DNA from: Pinguiococcus pyrenoidosus
Taxonomy: Eukaryota; Sar; Pinguiophyceae; Pinguiochrysidales; Pinguiochrysidaceae
DNA length: 50,286 nucleotides
Assembly: GCA_019677205.1 (NCBI GenBank)
Contig: JAAMXY010000342.1
Coordinates: 1 to 50,286, forward strand
Direction of reading: 5' to 3'
Part shown: piece by piece, positions 10,201-21,007 of the stretch
Layout: every line of letters starts with the position of its first letter
How positions within the stretch are numbered: the first letter of the stretch is position 1
Notes under the pieces: model-generated
Database searches by the model: none
What the model saw: only the letters and a program-made list of their open reading frames with translations
What the model was told of the DNA's origin: nothing
Position numbers and translations under genes: made by a program

Positions 10201-12876
10201 GCAGCCGCACTACCATCCAGAAGGGGCAGCGCTGCCGTCTCCGGAAGCGGCTCGGGCCCAACGAGCGCCCGCAAGAACGGAACAGCCCTGGCAGACCTGT
10301 CGGGTGGGGTGGGGTGGGGTGGAGTGGGGCAAGGTGAGACACCGTTCCCCCTTTCATCAGTCTGGTCTCTGCCAATCGCACCGGAGCTGAGGATCCTGGG
10401 ACGTGTAGCCACCGAAGTCAAGGAAATGCACCACTAGGGCGAACTCCAGCGCGACGCCGGGAGCATCATATGCGACGGGTCTCTCGAGGATCCTGAGCGT
10501 CTGCGCTCGCAACTCGGGGATGAAGTAGAGCATTTGGATCAGCGCGTTGACGTAGACGTTGGGCCCCACGTTCTCGAAGCCGAGAAAGGGAGTCGGGTTC
10601 TTCTCGCCAAAGTTCTGGATGAAGACCCTCCTTCCAAGCGTGATCGTCTGCCGTCGAAAGCGCGCCGGGACCTTTCGCAGCAGCTTCCGCGCCTCCTCAC
10701 TGAAGTTTGCAGAAGACCCCTTGCCGGAAGCCTTCCAATGAAACCCCGCTGAGAAAAGCCAGACTCTGAGGGAGCGACGTTGCCACAGGCCTCCTACCTT
10801 GCTGCTGAAGCGCGGATCGCAGCCTGTCATGTAGGCCTGCCGCTTGACCTCCTTGTTGTACACGAAGCTGTTCGGCGGCCATCGCTTGCCGTTCGTTATG
10901 TAGTGCACGTTCTGCTGTGCGTACGGATTCGACGACGCCCCGACCTGCGCGGCGATTTGGTGGGGAACCATCTGCTTGGTGAGATCGAGACCTGGATTCA
11001 GGAGGCGCTTGGGGAGCCGCCGGATGCTGGACTTCAGAGTCCACGGCGTGGAGGGGAAATCGCTTGCGAGCGCCGAGCCGGATCTCTGCTGAACCTCCTC
11101 TGAGGAGGCGACTAAGACATAGCTCCCTGTTACTCGATCTGAGTGCATCGGGTCGACCGACACAGGGACCTGTATAGAGGGAACGCGGTGCGCAAAGCGA
11201 TGAAGCCAAAGGGCCAGTGCAAGCTACCGGGCCCTTCACGTACCTCCGGATGAAACGGAGGGGCGACGAGGTCAATCTTTTGCGGCTCCAGGTCCGCGAC
11301 CGCCCTCCCGTCATGTGACGGATCCGTCCCAATGACGAGGACGTCCCCGCTGGCTGCCACAACCCCCAGCATAGATCCGGAATCCGACGAGCAAAGGGAA
11401 ACAAATGGCGCCATCGCCGGATCCGCCTGATCCACGGCCTCAACTCCGCCGGTCGAGCTATAAACCTTTCCGAGTCTTTAGCTCGGCATGCCCTTCCCCT
11501 TTTCTTGGCTGCGTGGGAGTGTTTCGTACCTTGTCAATGTCAAAGATGAGAACGGATCCCTCACCGCTCAACGCGACGCCTCTCGTGCTGCTCGCTGCGA
11601 GCATGGCGCCAGTTGGAAGCGGTGCGACGGCCATCGGCTGCGGCAAGGTCGTAGGAAAGAGCAAGGGCGCTCTCGCTCTCATGGCGCGCAAGTCCAGAAC
11701 CTGAGCAGACATGATGAGCGGGATCGGTCCTCTCTAGTTGCGGGAGGAGGATGGCGTGACCTGCAGCGCCACATCTGCCCGTCCCGACTTCGTGCTCCAG
11801 CCCTGCGTCACGATCGCCCCGGTCAGCGGGCAAAGCGACTTCACGCCGCCGCTATGTACTCCTGTGGGCAAGCCAGCTAAGATGGACAAGCGGACGACAG
11901 CAAATATGCCTGCTCCATCTGCCGCCAAGGGCCGTCCGTACCAGGAAAGGTGTGGACGACTTTGGATGAGCGCATCTTCTGGTCGTACAAGTTCACCACG
12001 CCGTCGACACATCCCGCGGCCAAGAAGCGCCCACATTGCTCCAGCGCGTGCACCCCCGCTTTCGTCCGCTTCGCATTGGGGGCAATCGTGGCCACCACCT
12101 TGGCTCCTCCTGGGTGATCTCATGAAACGTTACTGCGTTGCTGCGCCTCGCGGGGCGAAGGCTTGGTCCCGCGAGCAAGCAGGAGTACCTTACCTTTATG
12201 CTCCGTATCGATCGAGCTCAGTACCCCGTCCTCGCCCCCGACGCAGAGGTAGCGCCGCGCATCATCCGACCAGGTCAAGGCGCTAGGCTGGATGGGCACT
12301 CGGGCAACGGTGGCGTTGCTGCTCTCCGTGGGAGCGCCCAGGGACCACTTCAGCACTCCTCCTCGGCTGTGGCAGCGGACGCCAAAGGCCGACGCGGACA
12401 CCACTCCAGCGGCATTGGTCTCCAGGGCCACGATGCTCGACGAGCTGAAGGAAAGGGCGGAAGTTAGCGAGGATCAGAGCCAAACAGAGGCGCGAAACGC
12501 AAAGGAAAAGTCACCTCAAATCTCCGTCCGGCGACAGAGGCGATCCCTGGACGCGCGAAAAGAGCTCCAGATTCGGCAGCAGGTGCGTCGACAGGGAGCC
12601 GTCGTAGCCTCCGAAGCATAGCGCCTCGCTGTGGTGGTCAAAAGTGGCGCTCGCGGGCATTCCGAGCGGCCCGGCGCTCCGGCTTACTTCGAACATGACG
12701 CCCTCAAGACCATGCACCGCCCGCTTGGACCGTTCTGTCCTCTGGACCTCTTGCTCTGCCTTCCGAGCCACTGCGGCGCAGACTAGGCTGGCGAGCCGGC
12801 TTCTCAACGCCGGATTTCGAAGATCCTCGCAAGGATTTTGGCGGGAAAGTTCGCCAGCTCGCAACGCGAAATTCAT
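7268..12876 (-). CDS. PAN2: PAN2, catalytic subunit of the PAN2-PAN3 deadenylase
   Basis: Nineteen exons join in phase to 1418 residues: complement of 12515-12876, 12194-12444, 11942-12109, 11761-11861, 11530-11700, 11244-11465, 10798-11169, 10403-10731, 9990-10296, 9640-9852, 9121-9577, 8735-9088, 8403-8699, 8225-8327, 8042-8143, 7851-7954, 7710-7780, 7488-7612, 7268-7415. PAN2 trims mRNA poly(A) tails in the cytoplasm with PAN3. An N-terminal WD40-like propeller (to about 430; VLDLRAMRARAPL is typical) precedes the linker. The ubiquitin-hydrolase-like domain opens with NPTPFLGFENVGPNVYVN (about 588); the position of the protease cysteine is not a cysteine, as in all PAN2. The DEDDh exonuclease (about 1202-1385) keeps every acid: IDAEF, GHGLQSDFR and THDSLEDAR. 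Exons 4 and 8 have nearby alternative splice sites. Its start lies 83 bp from the divergent TBC gene. Confidence 0.93.
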
Positions 12877-12959
12877 AGACTTTCGGCCATTCTACTGACT
12901 TCGATACACCAACTGAAAAACTGATCCGCCAAAACATCTCAACGGTTACACAAGTTCAG
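12877..12959. promoter_or_regulatory. 83-bp divergent promoter PAN2 / PDZ-TBC
   Basis: Only 83 bp separate the two opposite start codons, so the core promoters and any 5' UTRs must overlap. The segment is poorer in GC than its surroundings and holds an A-rich tract near 12913. No TATA box or CCAAT pentamer is evident. Confidence 0.5.
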
Positions 12960-15900
12960 ATGCGGACTGATTCAAACCGAATGGCCTGGAGGCGCCACAA
13001 CGCCGGACCTTCGCCGTGCGCGGGTTTTGGCGACATGCAGTCGTTTCTCAGTGGGCGCCACTCCTCTGTGAGCCTGTCGGGGTCTTTGTGGGAGCCCGAC
13101 GAGGCCGACGAGTGGCATACCGTTCGCGACCAAGAGAGCGGCAAGCTTATGGTGCTGTTTGCGCAGTGTAAAGCACGCGTGCGACGGCGCGTAATCGCTT
13201 GTTGTCGCCTTAACTTAGGTGCGCAGAGTGCAGACAGGCAGCGAGAGCCCCAGGAGCCGGCAGAAATCCGACACGCCGACGTATTCCGTGGAGTTTGCCG
13301 AGAACGAAGGCATTGGGCTGTTGCTGGAGACGGATTTGGATGGCAGTCACGCCATCGTGAGGCTGGTGCGCGAGGATTCCAAGGCAGAGAAGGCCGGCGT
13401 GGTGCCCGGAGACGTTTTGCTCAGCGTCAACGACGAGGATGTGACCGATTCCCAGATGGACGAGATCATGAACCTGGTCCGGCGCATCTTGGGCCCCCGA
13501 ACGCTGACCTTCCTAAGGGTCGCGGACATGTCGGTGGAGTCGTATCTTGCCAGGTGAGTTGAGGGCGTCGCTGTAGCTTGCTGTCGACAAGCTGTTGCAG
13601 AACAGAGCAAAGCAGAACAGAGCAGGGCAGCGCTGAGAGCCCCGCTTCTTCCCTCCAGGATTGACCTCGCAAAGCGAAGCGGATGCCGCGATTCGTTCGG
13701 CTTCTCCAGAGACTTTCGATACCTGCTGAACGAAGCGAAGCATCTGCGCGCCACGAGGAAGACGGTGGAGGCGCGCAACGAAGCGTGGAGGGAGTACATC
13801 ATGCGCATTGGCGGACTTGCCAATCTCTGCAACCGGCCGGGGCAGGAAAGCGCCGAGCTGAAAGCCCTGGTTCGGCGCGGGATTCCCATGCCGTATCGAC
13901 CTGCGATCTGGGCAAGACTGAGCGGGGCGAATGAGGCGCGACGGAAGGCGCCGAGGGGATACTACAACCTTTTGGTTCGCAGCGTTGACAAGCTGCCACC
14001 GAAGGTGGGTTTGGCCTTCTTGCCATCTCCGGCCCGCGGCCGGCTGGCGGCGGCGCTGACTTTCGTCCCACTCGTTGCCAGGTGCTGAATGAAGTGGGGA
14101 AAGACATTGATCGCACCTTTCCGGAGCACTGGTGGTTTGAGAATCGCCAGGCGGAGGGCTGCCAAGCCCTGCGGCGCGTCCTTCTCGCCTTCGCCGCCCA
14201 CAATCCCGACGTTGGATACTGCCAGTCGCTCAATTTCGTCGCGGGCACCCTCCTGCTCCTCGCCAAGGAGGAAGAGGCCTTCTGGCTCTTGAGATGCATA
14301 GTGGAAGACATGCTGCCCGCGGACTACTACACAAAGAGCATGATTGGGGCGCACACCGATCAGCTCGTGTTTGCGCACATCATCGACCTGAAGATGCCCA
14401 AAGTCCGAGAGCTCCTCGAGGATCACGCGCTTCATTTTCAGCTGATGACGCTGCAGTGGTTCCTCTGCATTTTTGTGAATACGGTTCCGCTTGAGACAGC
14501 CTTGAGGATCTGGGACAACTTCTTCTTGGAGGGCGGAAAGGCGCTCTTCCGCGCGGCCTTGGCGATGCTGAAGCTCCACAGCAGCGAGATTTATCACATC
14601 GAGGACGCAGCGCACCTGCTTCTGACCATTCGCAATATAGGGAAGAGCCCAAGATGCATGGACGCGGATGGCCTGGTTGCCGTCGCGTACCGGAACGTCA
14701 AGGCTGGAGCGGAGAGGGACGGCAACAAGGGCAGCTTGCGCGGACTATTCCCGGATTCCCAAGCGGACCGAAGTGGTCACCCTGGGCCCCCGCCAGAAAG
14801 GGAGCAAGAAGCGGCCGAGTCGCAGCTGGCACCACGCAAGTCGAGCTTTGCAGCAGCTCTCGTGCAGAACATTGGCTTTCCCTTCGCGGTGCAAAGCGGA
14901 TCCGACGGCCCCGATACGGACATGAACTCGCCGGGGAAGCCCGCTCCGTGGGTGCCCCCGTCCCTGCGGCTTCCCGAGAGCGTCATCGAGGCCTTCAAGA
15001 AGATGGACATCGCGGAAGATGACCCTCACGACGACTCTTCCCCCAGCGAGCAGGAGCCCTTCGAGCTGGACATCGACGACGAGCCTCTGTCGCCGCCGGA
15101 GAAGCTCGAGCGTCGCGTGAGCGCGCCCTCGTGGCTGATCACGCCGCGCACCAAGGAGCTCTTGAAGGACGCGCAGAGGCATCACACGACCGCTTCGACG
15201 ACGTTCCTGGGCAGCAGCCGACAGCGCTTCCAGATCCTGGAGGCGCGGGACGACATGGAGGCCGCGGAAAGAAGAGTGCGGCGGGACACGGAGAGCGCTC
15301 GAATTCAGGTCATTTTGGATCTGGAGGTACGTTGCAGGCCTTTCCCTCTTTTCTTTGGTTTATGGTCCGTCGTTGGTGGTTTTCGATTCTTGGTTGTTGG
15401 TGCGGGTGCGGGTGGCAAGGCTCCTCTTCCCCCGCTTACATGACTCTAACCCGTGCTGCTTTGTTTCCTCTTCAGCATTTTGCAAGCAGACCGACGGTGA
15501 CGTTCAGCAGCTCTCCAAAGCCCGGCACGGACAGTCCTGACGGCGACGAGTTTCGAGGGAGCACTCCGGAGCGGAGGACCATCGCAGCGCTCCCATCCGC
15601 GCCCATGCATCCCTCAGCCAGCGAGCGGATCATCTCCGACATATCGGAGGGTGTCGACGAGGAGCGGAGCTCTCAGGAAGACGAGGCCGGCCGCGAATCG
15701 ATGCGTCTACGGCGTTCTCTACGCCGCTTTGGGATGTCGCTAGGCTCCTTTGGCTCCGTGAGCGGTGGCGATGAGAGGCAAAGGGGCTCTCCGGAGGCCG
15801 CCGATGGGAACGGCAGTTCCGCCCATCGCTTCCCCTTCGGCGCATCGCCAGCACCACAGACGTCCTTCGCTGGGAGCCCACGCGGATACCGTCGAAGGCT

Positions 15901-16363
15901 GAACAAAGCCAAGGCAAAGGGCTAGTAAGTTGGCGGCTGTGCAGTCGTCCGATCGCTCGTTTCCAGCCAACATGCTAACGCTCCTTGCTTGTTCGCTCCT
16001 TTTCCTCTCGTTTGTCTTTCTTTCGCAGCCTGGAGGAAGAGAAGTATGCGGAGAAAGTGAGAGACAAGCGGAGCACTCTCGACGTCATAAAGACTACTGT
16101 CAAAGGAAGCAACTTTGGTGCGGAGGACGTAGACCGGTGGAGGTCGCGGTTTCGCCCTCAGGTACGGCTCCCTCGTTGCTATAAATGGCGAGGCAAGCAA
16201 GCTTGTGACAAACAAACGCGGCGCGCGTGCTTTCCAGGTGGAGGAGAAGTACGAGGAACTGAAGGCGCTGCACTTTGAAGGCAGCCGCCGATCAACTAGG
16301 CGACCTCCTCTAGCGGCAACTCGCAGTCTGACTGTCGACGTGATGACAGAGGGGATCAGCTAG
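12960..16363 (+). CDS. PDZ-TBC protein, Rab GTPase-activating protein
   Basis: Seven exons: about 12960-13151, 13219-13553, 13659-14004, 14082-15326, 15476-15924, 16029-16161, 16238-16363; 941 residues. Residues 85-165 form a PDZ domain: a GIGLLLE carboxylate-binding loop, then AEKAGVVPGDVLLSVNDEDV. Residues about 246-476 form a TBC domain with the arginine finger in IDRTFP (about 301) and the glutamine finger in GYCQSLN (about 337), so both catalytic residues of Rab-GAPs are present. The tail is Ser/Pro-rich and probably disordered, ending in a charged segment (EEEKYAEKV...DVDRWRSRFRPQ). It should switch off a Rab on some membrane, with the PDZ choosing the site. The first intron boundary is the least certain: the donor could be at 13152 or slightly later. 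It is divergent with PAN2. Confidence 0.88.
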
Positions 16364-16776
16364 ATATCCCGCGTGATCACACGCTTGATTGATCCCGTCC
16401 GTCTCACGCCTTTCTTGTCTCTTCCCCCCCCAAGCCACTCGTTTTCATGCTGCTGTGCTCATCCCATTGCCTCTTGAGCAGACTGAGGAGGCAGTCCTCC
16501 TGCTCGGAGCCCGGCAACAGCTCCAAAGGAAAAATGGGAGACGCGAAGCACTTGCCAAAAAAAACAAACCAAACCGAAACCCCCACTCCCGCGACAGAGA
16601 CGCAGCGGTCAGCTGACTTGTTCAACTTGCGCTTGTGGCGTTCCGCGCCACCGCTCTTCTTACTCTCGGGCCTTGCGAAGTCTCTTCTACTTTCCCCTCG
16701 GTGTAGCTGAAGCCCCGTGGCTCCAGAGCGTCCAAAAGGCTTCCAAGTTTTTCGGCTTCCCAAAAGGCGCAGTGTG
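16364..16776. other. Spacer between tandem + genes
   Basis: A 413-bp gap after the TBC gene and before the plastid-targeted gene. It includes a pyrimidine-rich run near 16410-16435 and an A-rich run near 16557-16570. No gene is supported. Confidence 0.5.
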
Positions 16777-17673
16777 ATGAGAGCAGCTTTGCCAGGCTTC
16801 GCCCTCTGCTTTGCAGCGCTTTCGGGTCCGTCCGCCGCATGGCGCAGCCTACCGCGCTCTTCTAGGATGCCAGGGGCTCTGCAATTGAGAATGTCCGCGG
16901 AGAACAGTGAAGCAGGTGCCCCCCAAACCGCCAGAGAAGGTCGGAGGGGCCAACTGACGCTTCTGCTGCCCTTTCGTACAGAGGACGCTTCGCTGCTCGA
17001 CGAGAAACTGGAGGCCCTGGAGGCCATGCAGCGGGAAGTGCTGGAGTCCAAGGGCAGTGTGGTACCGCTGGAGCTTCAAAAGCTTGTGGTGCGTGTGGAC
17101 AGGCTAGGCAAGAAGGCCCGAGGCGTCGCCTAAGTTGGCGTTGTGGCCGGCATAGGACACCATTGAGGAGACGGCGGCGACGACCGACCTCCAGTCTCAG
17201 TACTTCCGGGATGTCCGAGACGACGATGACATCCAGAACCCCATCACCGTGTTCAATGGTGAGCAGGTCGTGCATGCTGCGGGGGCGAATCCGCCGCTCA
17301 CACGGCTTTTTAGGCGAACGGCACTTCAAGAACATCGTGGCTAGCCCGGAGAACTACGACGTGAGCGAAGGGCCCGTGGACCCGGGCATGAAGGACAAGC
17401 TCGAGCCCGTGCTCGAGGTGCTCGCCGGCTCCGTGGACGTCTTGGAGGCACAGGGCAGGAGAGTACGCTTCATGTACCACGGGTTGATTCGAAACCAAAT
17501 CGGCATGGAGGTGAGACGCATCAGATGAATTGGGACAGCCTTGGCTGATCTGCAAGTTCACTGAGCACCGCAAATTGGCGCAGGCGTGGGCGAAGATGCT
17601 CATCAAGGAGCATCTGCCGGACGTCGAAGAGGTGTACATGTGTACCACGCGTACGCGCGATCCGTGGGATTAG
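16777..17673 (+). CDS. Plastid-targeted protein of unknown function
   Basis: Five exons (16777-16915, 16982-17088, 17156-17258, 17314-17510, 17584-17673) join in phase to 211 residues. The N-terminus is a signal peptide (residues 1-20, ending SGPSA) followed by AWRSLPRSSR, a plastid transit-like stretch led by an aromatic residue. The mature part has a charged helical region (LLDEKLEALEAMQREVL), an acidic patch (RDVRDDDDIQNP) and a C-terminal half with VRFMYHGLIRNQIGME and a short MCTTRTRDPWD tail. I do not recognise the family. The first intron is 66 nt and would also read through in frame, so a longer isoform is possible. Confidence 0.72.
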
Positions 17674-17689
17674 CCCAGTAGAAGGAAGA

Positions 17690-17742
17690 AGCCGAAGACC
17701 AAGACAAAGACGAAGACGAAGACGAAGACGAAGACGAAAACC
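17690..17742. repeat. GACGAA hexamer tract
   Basis: About six near-perfect GACGAA units, with degenerate AAGAC units before them, fill half of the 107-bp spacer between the convergent 3' ends at 17673 and 17781. All coding frames have ended by then, so this is 3' UTR or intergenic sequence. Confidence 0.85.
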
Positions 17743-17780
17743 AAGCTCAATAGAGTTGATTCGCCTTCCCCGCAGCGCTC

Positions 17781-18689
17781 TTACTTGCTGATGAACTTCT
17801 CTTGCTCTCCCTCGCATGCGTCAGAAAGAGAGTCCAACTCGCACTCCGTCAAGGGGGCGTATCGCTTCCCGCCGGGATAGCTACGCGAGGCAACAACAGG
17901 TCAGCGCCACGACTCAGCGTCATGTCGAGCGGCCTGGACGTACCTGATGGCCTTGAGAGAGTCAAACTCCAGCTTCAGGTTCTCATCTGTGGTCTCACGC
18001 GTCTGCGCCTGCGGAATGACGGCCACGAACTCGAACTCCACCTTCCCCACTCCGGGCGGAACTTTCTTGATGGACGCGAACTGTCCCGCGTCGGAGTTGA
18101 AGTCGGGATTGTTCGCGATGGCCGAATCTCCCGTGTCCGTCTTGACGTATCCGAACACCGCGGCATCCGCGACTTCCTTATTCACCGGCGACTCCGACGT
18201 CGCGGACACCAGGACGCACTTGGGCGTCAGGCCCTTGGCCACTTTCTCGCCCGGCGGAATCAGCGGCCGATCCGCGCACACATCTCCCTTGCTCTTGCCC
18301 GTGTCCCTGGGGTGTCAGATGGCACCGAGTCTTCAGCAAGGATATTCGGAAACGGGAGGAGCTTTCCGAGCTCCAGTAAAGCCGTAGTGGTAAAGATAGT
18401 GTGGCGTTCAACACCCGCAGCAAAGGATACGGGAGCAACGAAAGGCCATCTACCTGTACTTCACGTTGGACAGCTCGATGACCTGTGGACCGATGGCCAC
18501 AGATCCGGTCGGGAAGACAGTCAGCGCCAGCACCGCAGCGGCGGCGGCAGAGCGCAGCTTCTGCTGCAAAGATACAGGTGGCTTGGGCGCTTTGCGCGGA
18601 CTGAATCCACAGGCCGCGCTGACAAGCAGGCCCAGAAAGGCTATCCTAAAGATTGGATACGACCATGAGCTCCTCAGCACCGACAACAA
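17781..18689 (-). CDS. Thylakoid-lumen-targeted protein of unknown function
   Basis: Three exons (complement of 18454-18689, 17944-18306, 17781-17880) join in phase to 232 residues. The presequence has three parts: a signal peptide (hydrophobic core about 12-25, ending SAACGF), a basic transit segment (SPRKAPKPPVSLQQKLR), and a second hydrophobic stretch AAAAAVLALTVFPTGSVA that ends like a lumenal processing site before IGPQV. This is what lumenal proteins of secondary red plastids carry. The mature protein (about 160 residues) has conserved-looking blocks such as NKEVADAAVFGYVKTDTGD, KVEFEFVAVIPQ and a Cys-containing tail (LTECELDSLSDACEG). It may associate with a thylakoid photosynthetic complex; that is inference from address only. 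Confidence 0.8.
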
Positions 18690-19039
18690 GACTCGATAGA
18701 CAGCCGCACCTTGCGAGACTTCTCATGACGACACGGTGACGGGTGAAAAGACACCAAAAGCCGCTTGTGAATCAGACGGAGCGAACGCATGCGTTGATCC
18801 TTTCAAAGTTGTACTGATGGTCTAATTACACGTTTATATCATTTTGATATATCGACCTTATCTTTAAATTATTTTGAATATATATTCTTTGGTTAATATA
18901 ACTTATCTATAATCAAATAATTTTATGAGAGACTGTATTTTTCAATTATGAACTCCGGTTTCTCAGGTGCGCAGCGTGCTTTGCGACGCGTTCAGCGCGC
19001 AGTCCCCTTCAGGCTCGTCTTCGATCGCTTCGTTGGACC
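18690..19039. promoter_or_regulatory. Divergent spacer with AT-rich island
   Basis: This is the shared 5' region of the lumen protein (-) and the 73-residue membrane protein (+). Bases 18841-18950 are about 80% A+T, in sharp contrast to the GC-rich flanks, with TTTTGATAT and ATATATAT runs. It may be a nucleosome-poor promoter core or an old organelle-DNA insertion. No gene is visible. Confidence 0.5.
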
Positions 19040-19437
19040 ATGTTTGCCGCAATAGCGAAGACCTGGCAGCGCGCGCCGCTTCTCACAGGGTCAGTGGCGC
19101 TTCTCCTGTGTCTGCTTGGGCGGTTCCCCAACTCGAAAGCGGCGTACTCATGTCTTGTCTCATGCGTGTCCCAGGTCGATGATCTTGGCGATGATCGCCG
19201 TGACTATGCCGATGGTCGTGGTCCCGATGCGGCGACAGCTCGGAATGCAGACGGAGGTACGGGGCAAATATGCGACTCGATCGAGATGACAAGCAAGGGC
19301 GGTGCCTCACATCTCGTCCTTGCGTTCAGCAATACGATGGCGTGCAGGAGCGTCCGGTGTGGGTGCCGGCTCTCTCGATCACAAATAGCAAAGACATCGA
19401 GTATGAGATGCCGGAGTCGGCCAAGGGTGAGCACTAG
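19040..19437 (+). CDS. 73-residue single-pass membrane protein, three exons
   Basis: The gene is split so finely that no long open frame marks it. Exons 19040-19089, 19175-19256 and 19348-19437 all have GT-AG borders and compatible phases (2, then 0), giving 73 residues. The N-terminus is short and basic (MFAAIAKTWQRAPLLTG), then one membrane helix (MILAMIAVTMPMVVVPM), then RRQLGMQTE and a polar tail ending SAKGEH. This topology and size recall small accessory subunits of mitochondrial inner-membrane complexes, but I cannot match a particular one. Three exons agreeing in phase and yielding a sensible membrane protein support it; transcript data would settle it. It is convergent with the next gene. 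Confidence 0.6.
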
Positions 19438-19603
19438 GGAGCGCGCTGCACAGCACGACGAAAAAGAAGAAGTTTCGTGAAGCACTTTGGCTCTCCCAAG
19501 AGAGAAGAAAGGCGCCCTTCGGCGCAGCGGGTCCATATGTTTCTACTATGATGCCTCGGGATCGTCGCTTTTCCGCCCGCCGGTCACCATTCTATAAAGA
19601 TAT

Positions 19604-20443
19604 CTAGCATACTTCTTGGAGAACTTCACTGCGGAAGGGCCGACCAGGCGGCGAGACGAAGGGCAGTGAGGATCCTGGCACTGCCGGCATGCGTATGTCC
19701 CATGTGTGCTCTCACGTACCCATGAAGCGAGCCAGTCTCTTCATGCTCCGCTGCCACTTCTTCAGGGTCTTTCGAGCGCTCTTCTCGGCGAAGGCAATGA
19801 CAAGTGCCGCCGTCTCCCATGCGTACTGCCCGTAGGCCAACGCCGCGGCGGTGCCTTTTGTGTCGTCCCCCGACTCGTCTGGGGCTTCGGCAGGCCCGCT
19901 GGGACCTGCCGGGCCTGCAGAGTCCGATCGATTCGGTTCGAAGCCCTTGCCGCCCTTGCTCGGATCCTTCGCGTCTCTTGCGGCCGTGAAATCCACAGAA
20001 ATTGCCAAGGGAATCTGAGCTGCACCGCCACTTGCAGGCGCTCGCTCCTCGAGGGCGTCTTGGATAGCAAGCGCGCGAGTCAGGAAGTCCTCTGCTCGCA
20101 GCGGAAAATCGTGCAGCCACGCCGGAGGGCCCCTGACGCCGGAGACGCCCGGCGTTGGTGGGCTGCCACCACCGTCGGAGAGGTCCCGAATTCCCTTCCC
20201 GCCGAGCGGACCGCTGTCCTTCGGCGAGAAAGGTTCATCGCGCCTCAGCGTCAGAGGCGCCTCTGCGTAGATCAGCTGCGAGAGGCCGCGGCCGGACCAC
20301 TCGGTGGCGGGGAAACTGCGGCCCAAGTACAGCAGCAGCAAAGTGCGACGGAGCTCGCTTGCAATGTCGGCCAGCATGGAGGAGTCTCCTCCCAGGGAGG
20401 CCTGCCCCACGAGTTGCGCGGACCACGCGAGGCTCGAGATCAT
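19604..20443 (-). CDS. Unknown protein, two exons
   Basis: Exons complement(19720..20443) and complement(19604..19674) give 264 residues. The donor at the end of exon 1 (G|GTACGTGAG) is strong; without it the frame would stop five bases later. Content: an N-terminal helical, Leu-rich segment (LADIASELRRTLLLLYLGRSF), a Gly/Pro/Ser-rich middle, and a helical basic C-terminus (EKSARKTLKKWQRSMKRLARFMG). No signal peptide or known domain is seen. The start chosen is the first ATG of a frame that is open further upstream without another ATG, so an upstream exon could exist. Confidence 0.6.
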
Positions 20444-21007
20444 CTTCTGCCTAGCCGCTGGCGCCGGAGCATAGGACACGGACGAGGTCCCGTGGCCCTT
20501 CGCAGAAAGCGGAGGCAGGTGAAGTCGGCCGTGGTCAGCTGACCGCGCGCGATCGAAACGGCGCGAGCATAGTATATCGCGCTGCCACGCAAATGATTCG
20601 CTTCGCGGCTTGTTGAGTCCATCAAGCGAATCCCCTTTCGTGCTAGTTCAACGGGACCCAACGCGCTGGAGGAAGCTGCGTTCTATTGGTGCTTTTGAGC
20701 CGAGTTGGGTTCCTTGTCAGGCGAGTGGCCGAAGTTGGCAGGCGGTTGCTCTTCCGTTGCAGTTGGCCGCCAATGAGAGCGCTCCGCTCCGCGTCTGCGT
20801 CCTTTTCGACGCCTCCTTTGGCGCCTGCAAGCTCCGACCGCTTGACTCACTCCCTTTGATGGCCATCCATTAGCGATGCCAGACGATCCTGCCCTGCGTC
20901 ACACAAGAATTCCTTCCGCAGCAGTCCCCCTTCGCGCGCGCGGAAGGCGCCCCGGCCACCTCACCTGCTGGCCATCGGCTTCAAGACGACCTCTGCAAGC
21001 TGGCGCC
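20444..21007. promoter_or_regulatory. Divergent spacer upstream of the ankyrin gene
   Basis: This 564-bp region separates the unknown minus-strand gene and the ankyrin gene. It contains an ATTGG at 20695-20699 and a CCAAT at 20770-20774. An ATG at 20876, in frame with the ankyrin protein, would add 44 residues of low-quality sequence; I judge it to be 5' UTR. Confidence 0.4.

Noticed and set aside
15930-16278. Separate small proteins at the end of the TBC gene
   Set aside because: These frames are explained by exons 6 and 7 of the TBC gene, which join in phase with good splice sites.
20876-21007. Upstream ATG extending the ankyrin protein by 44 residues
   Set aside because: The extension is Arg/Pro-rich without domain features, and the ATG at 21008 has a better context and sits right before the first repeat.
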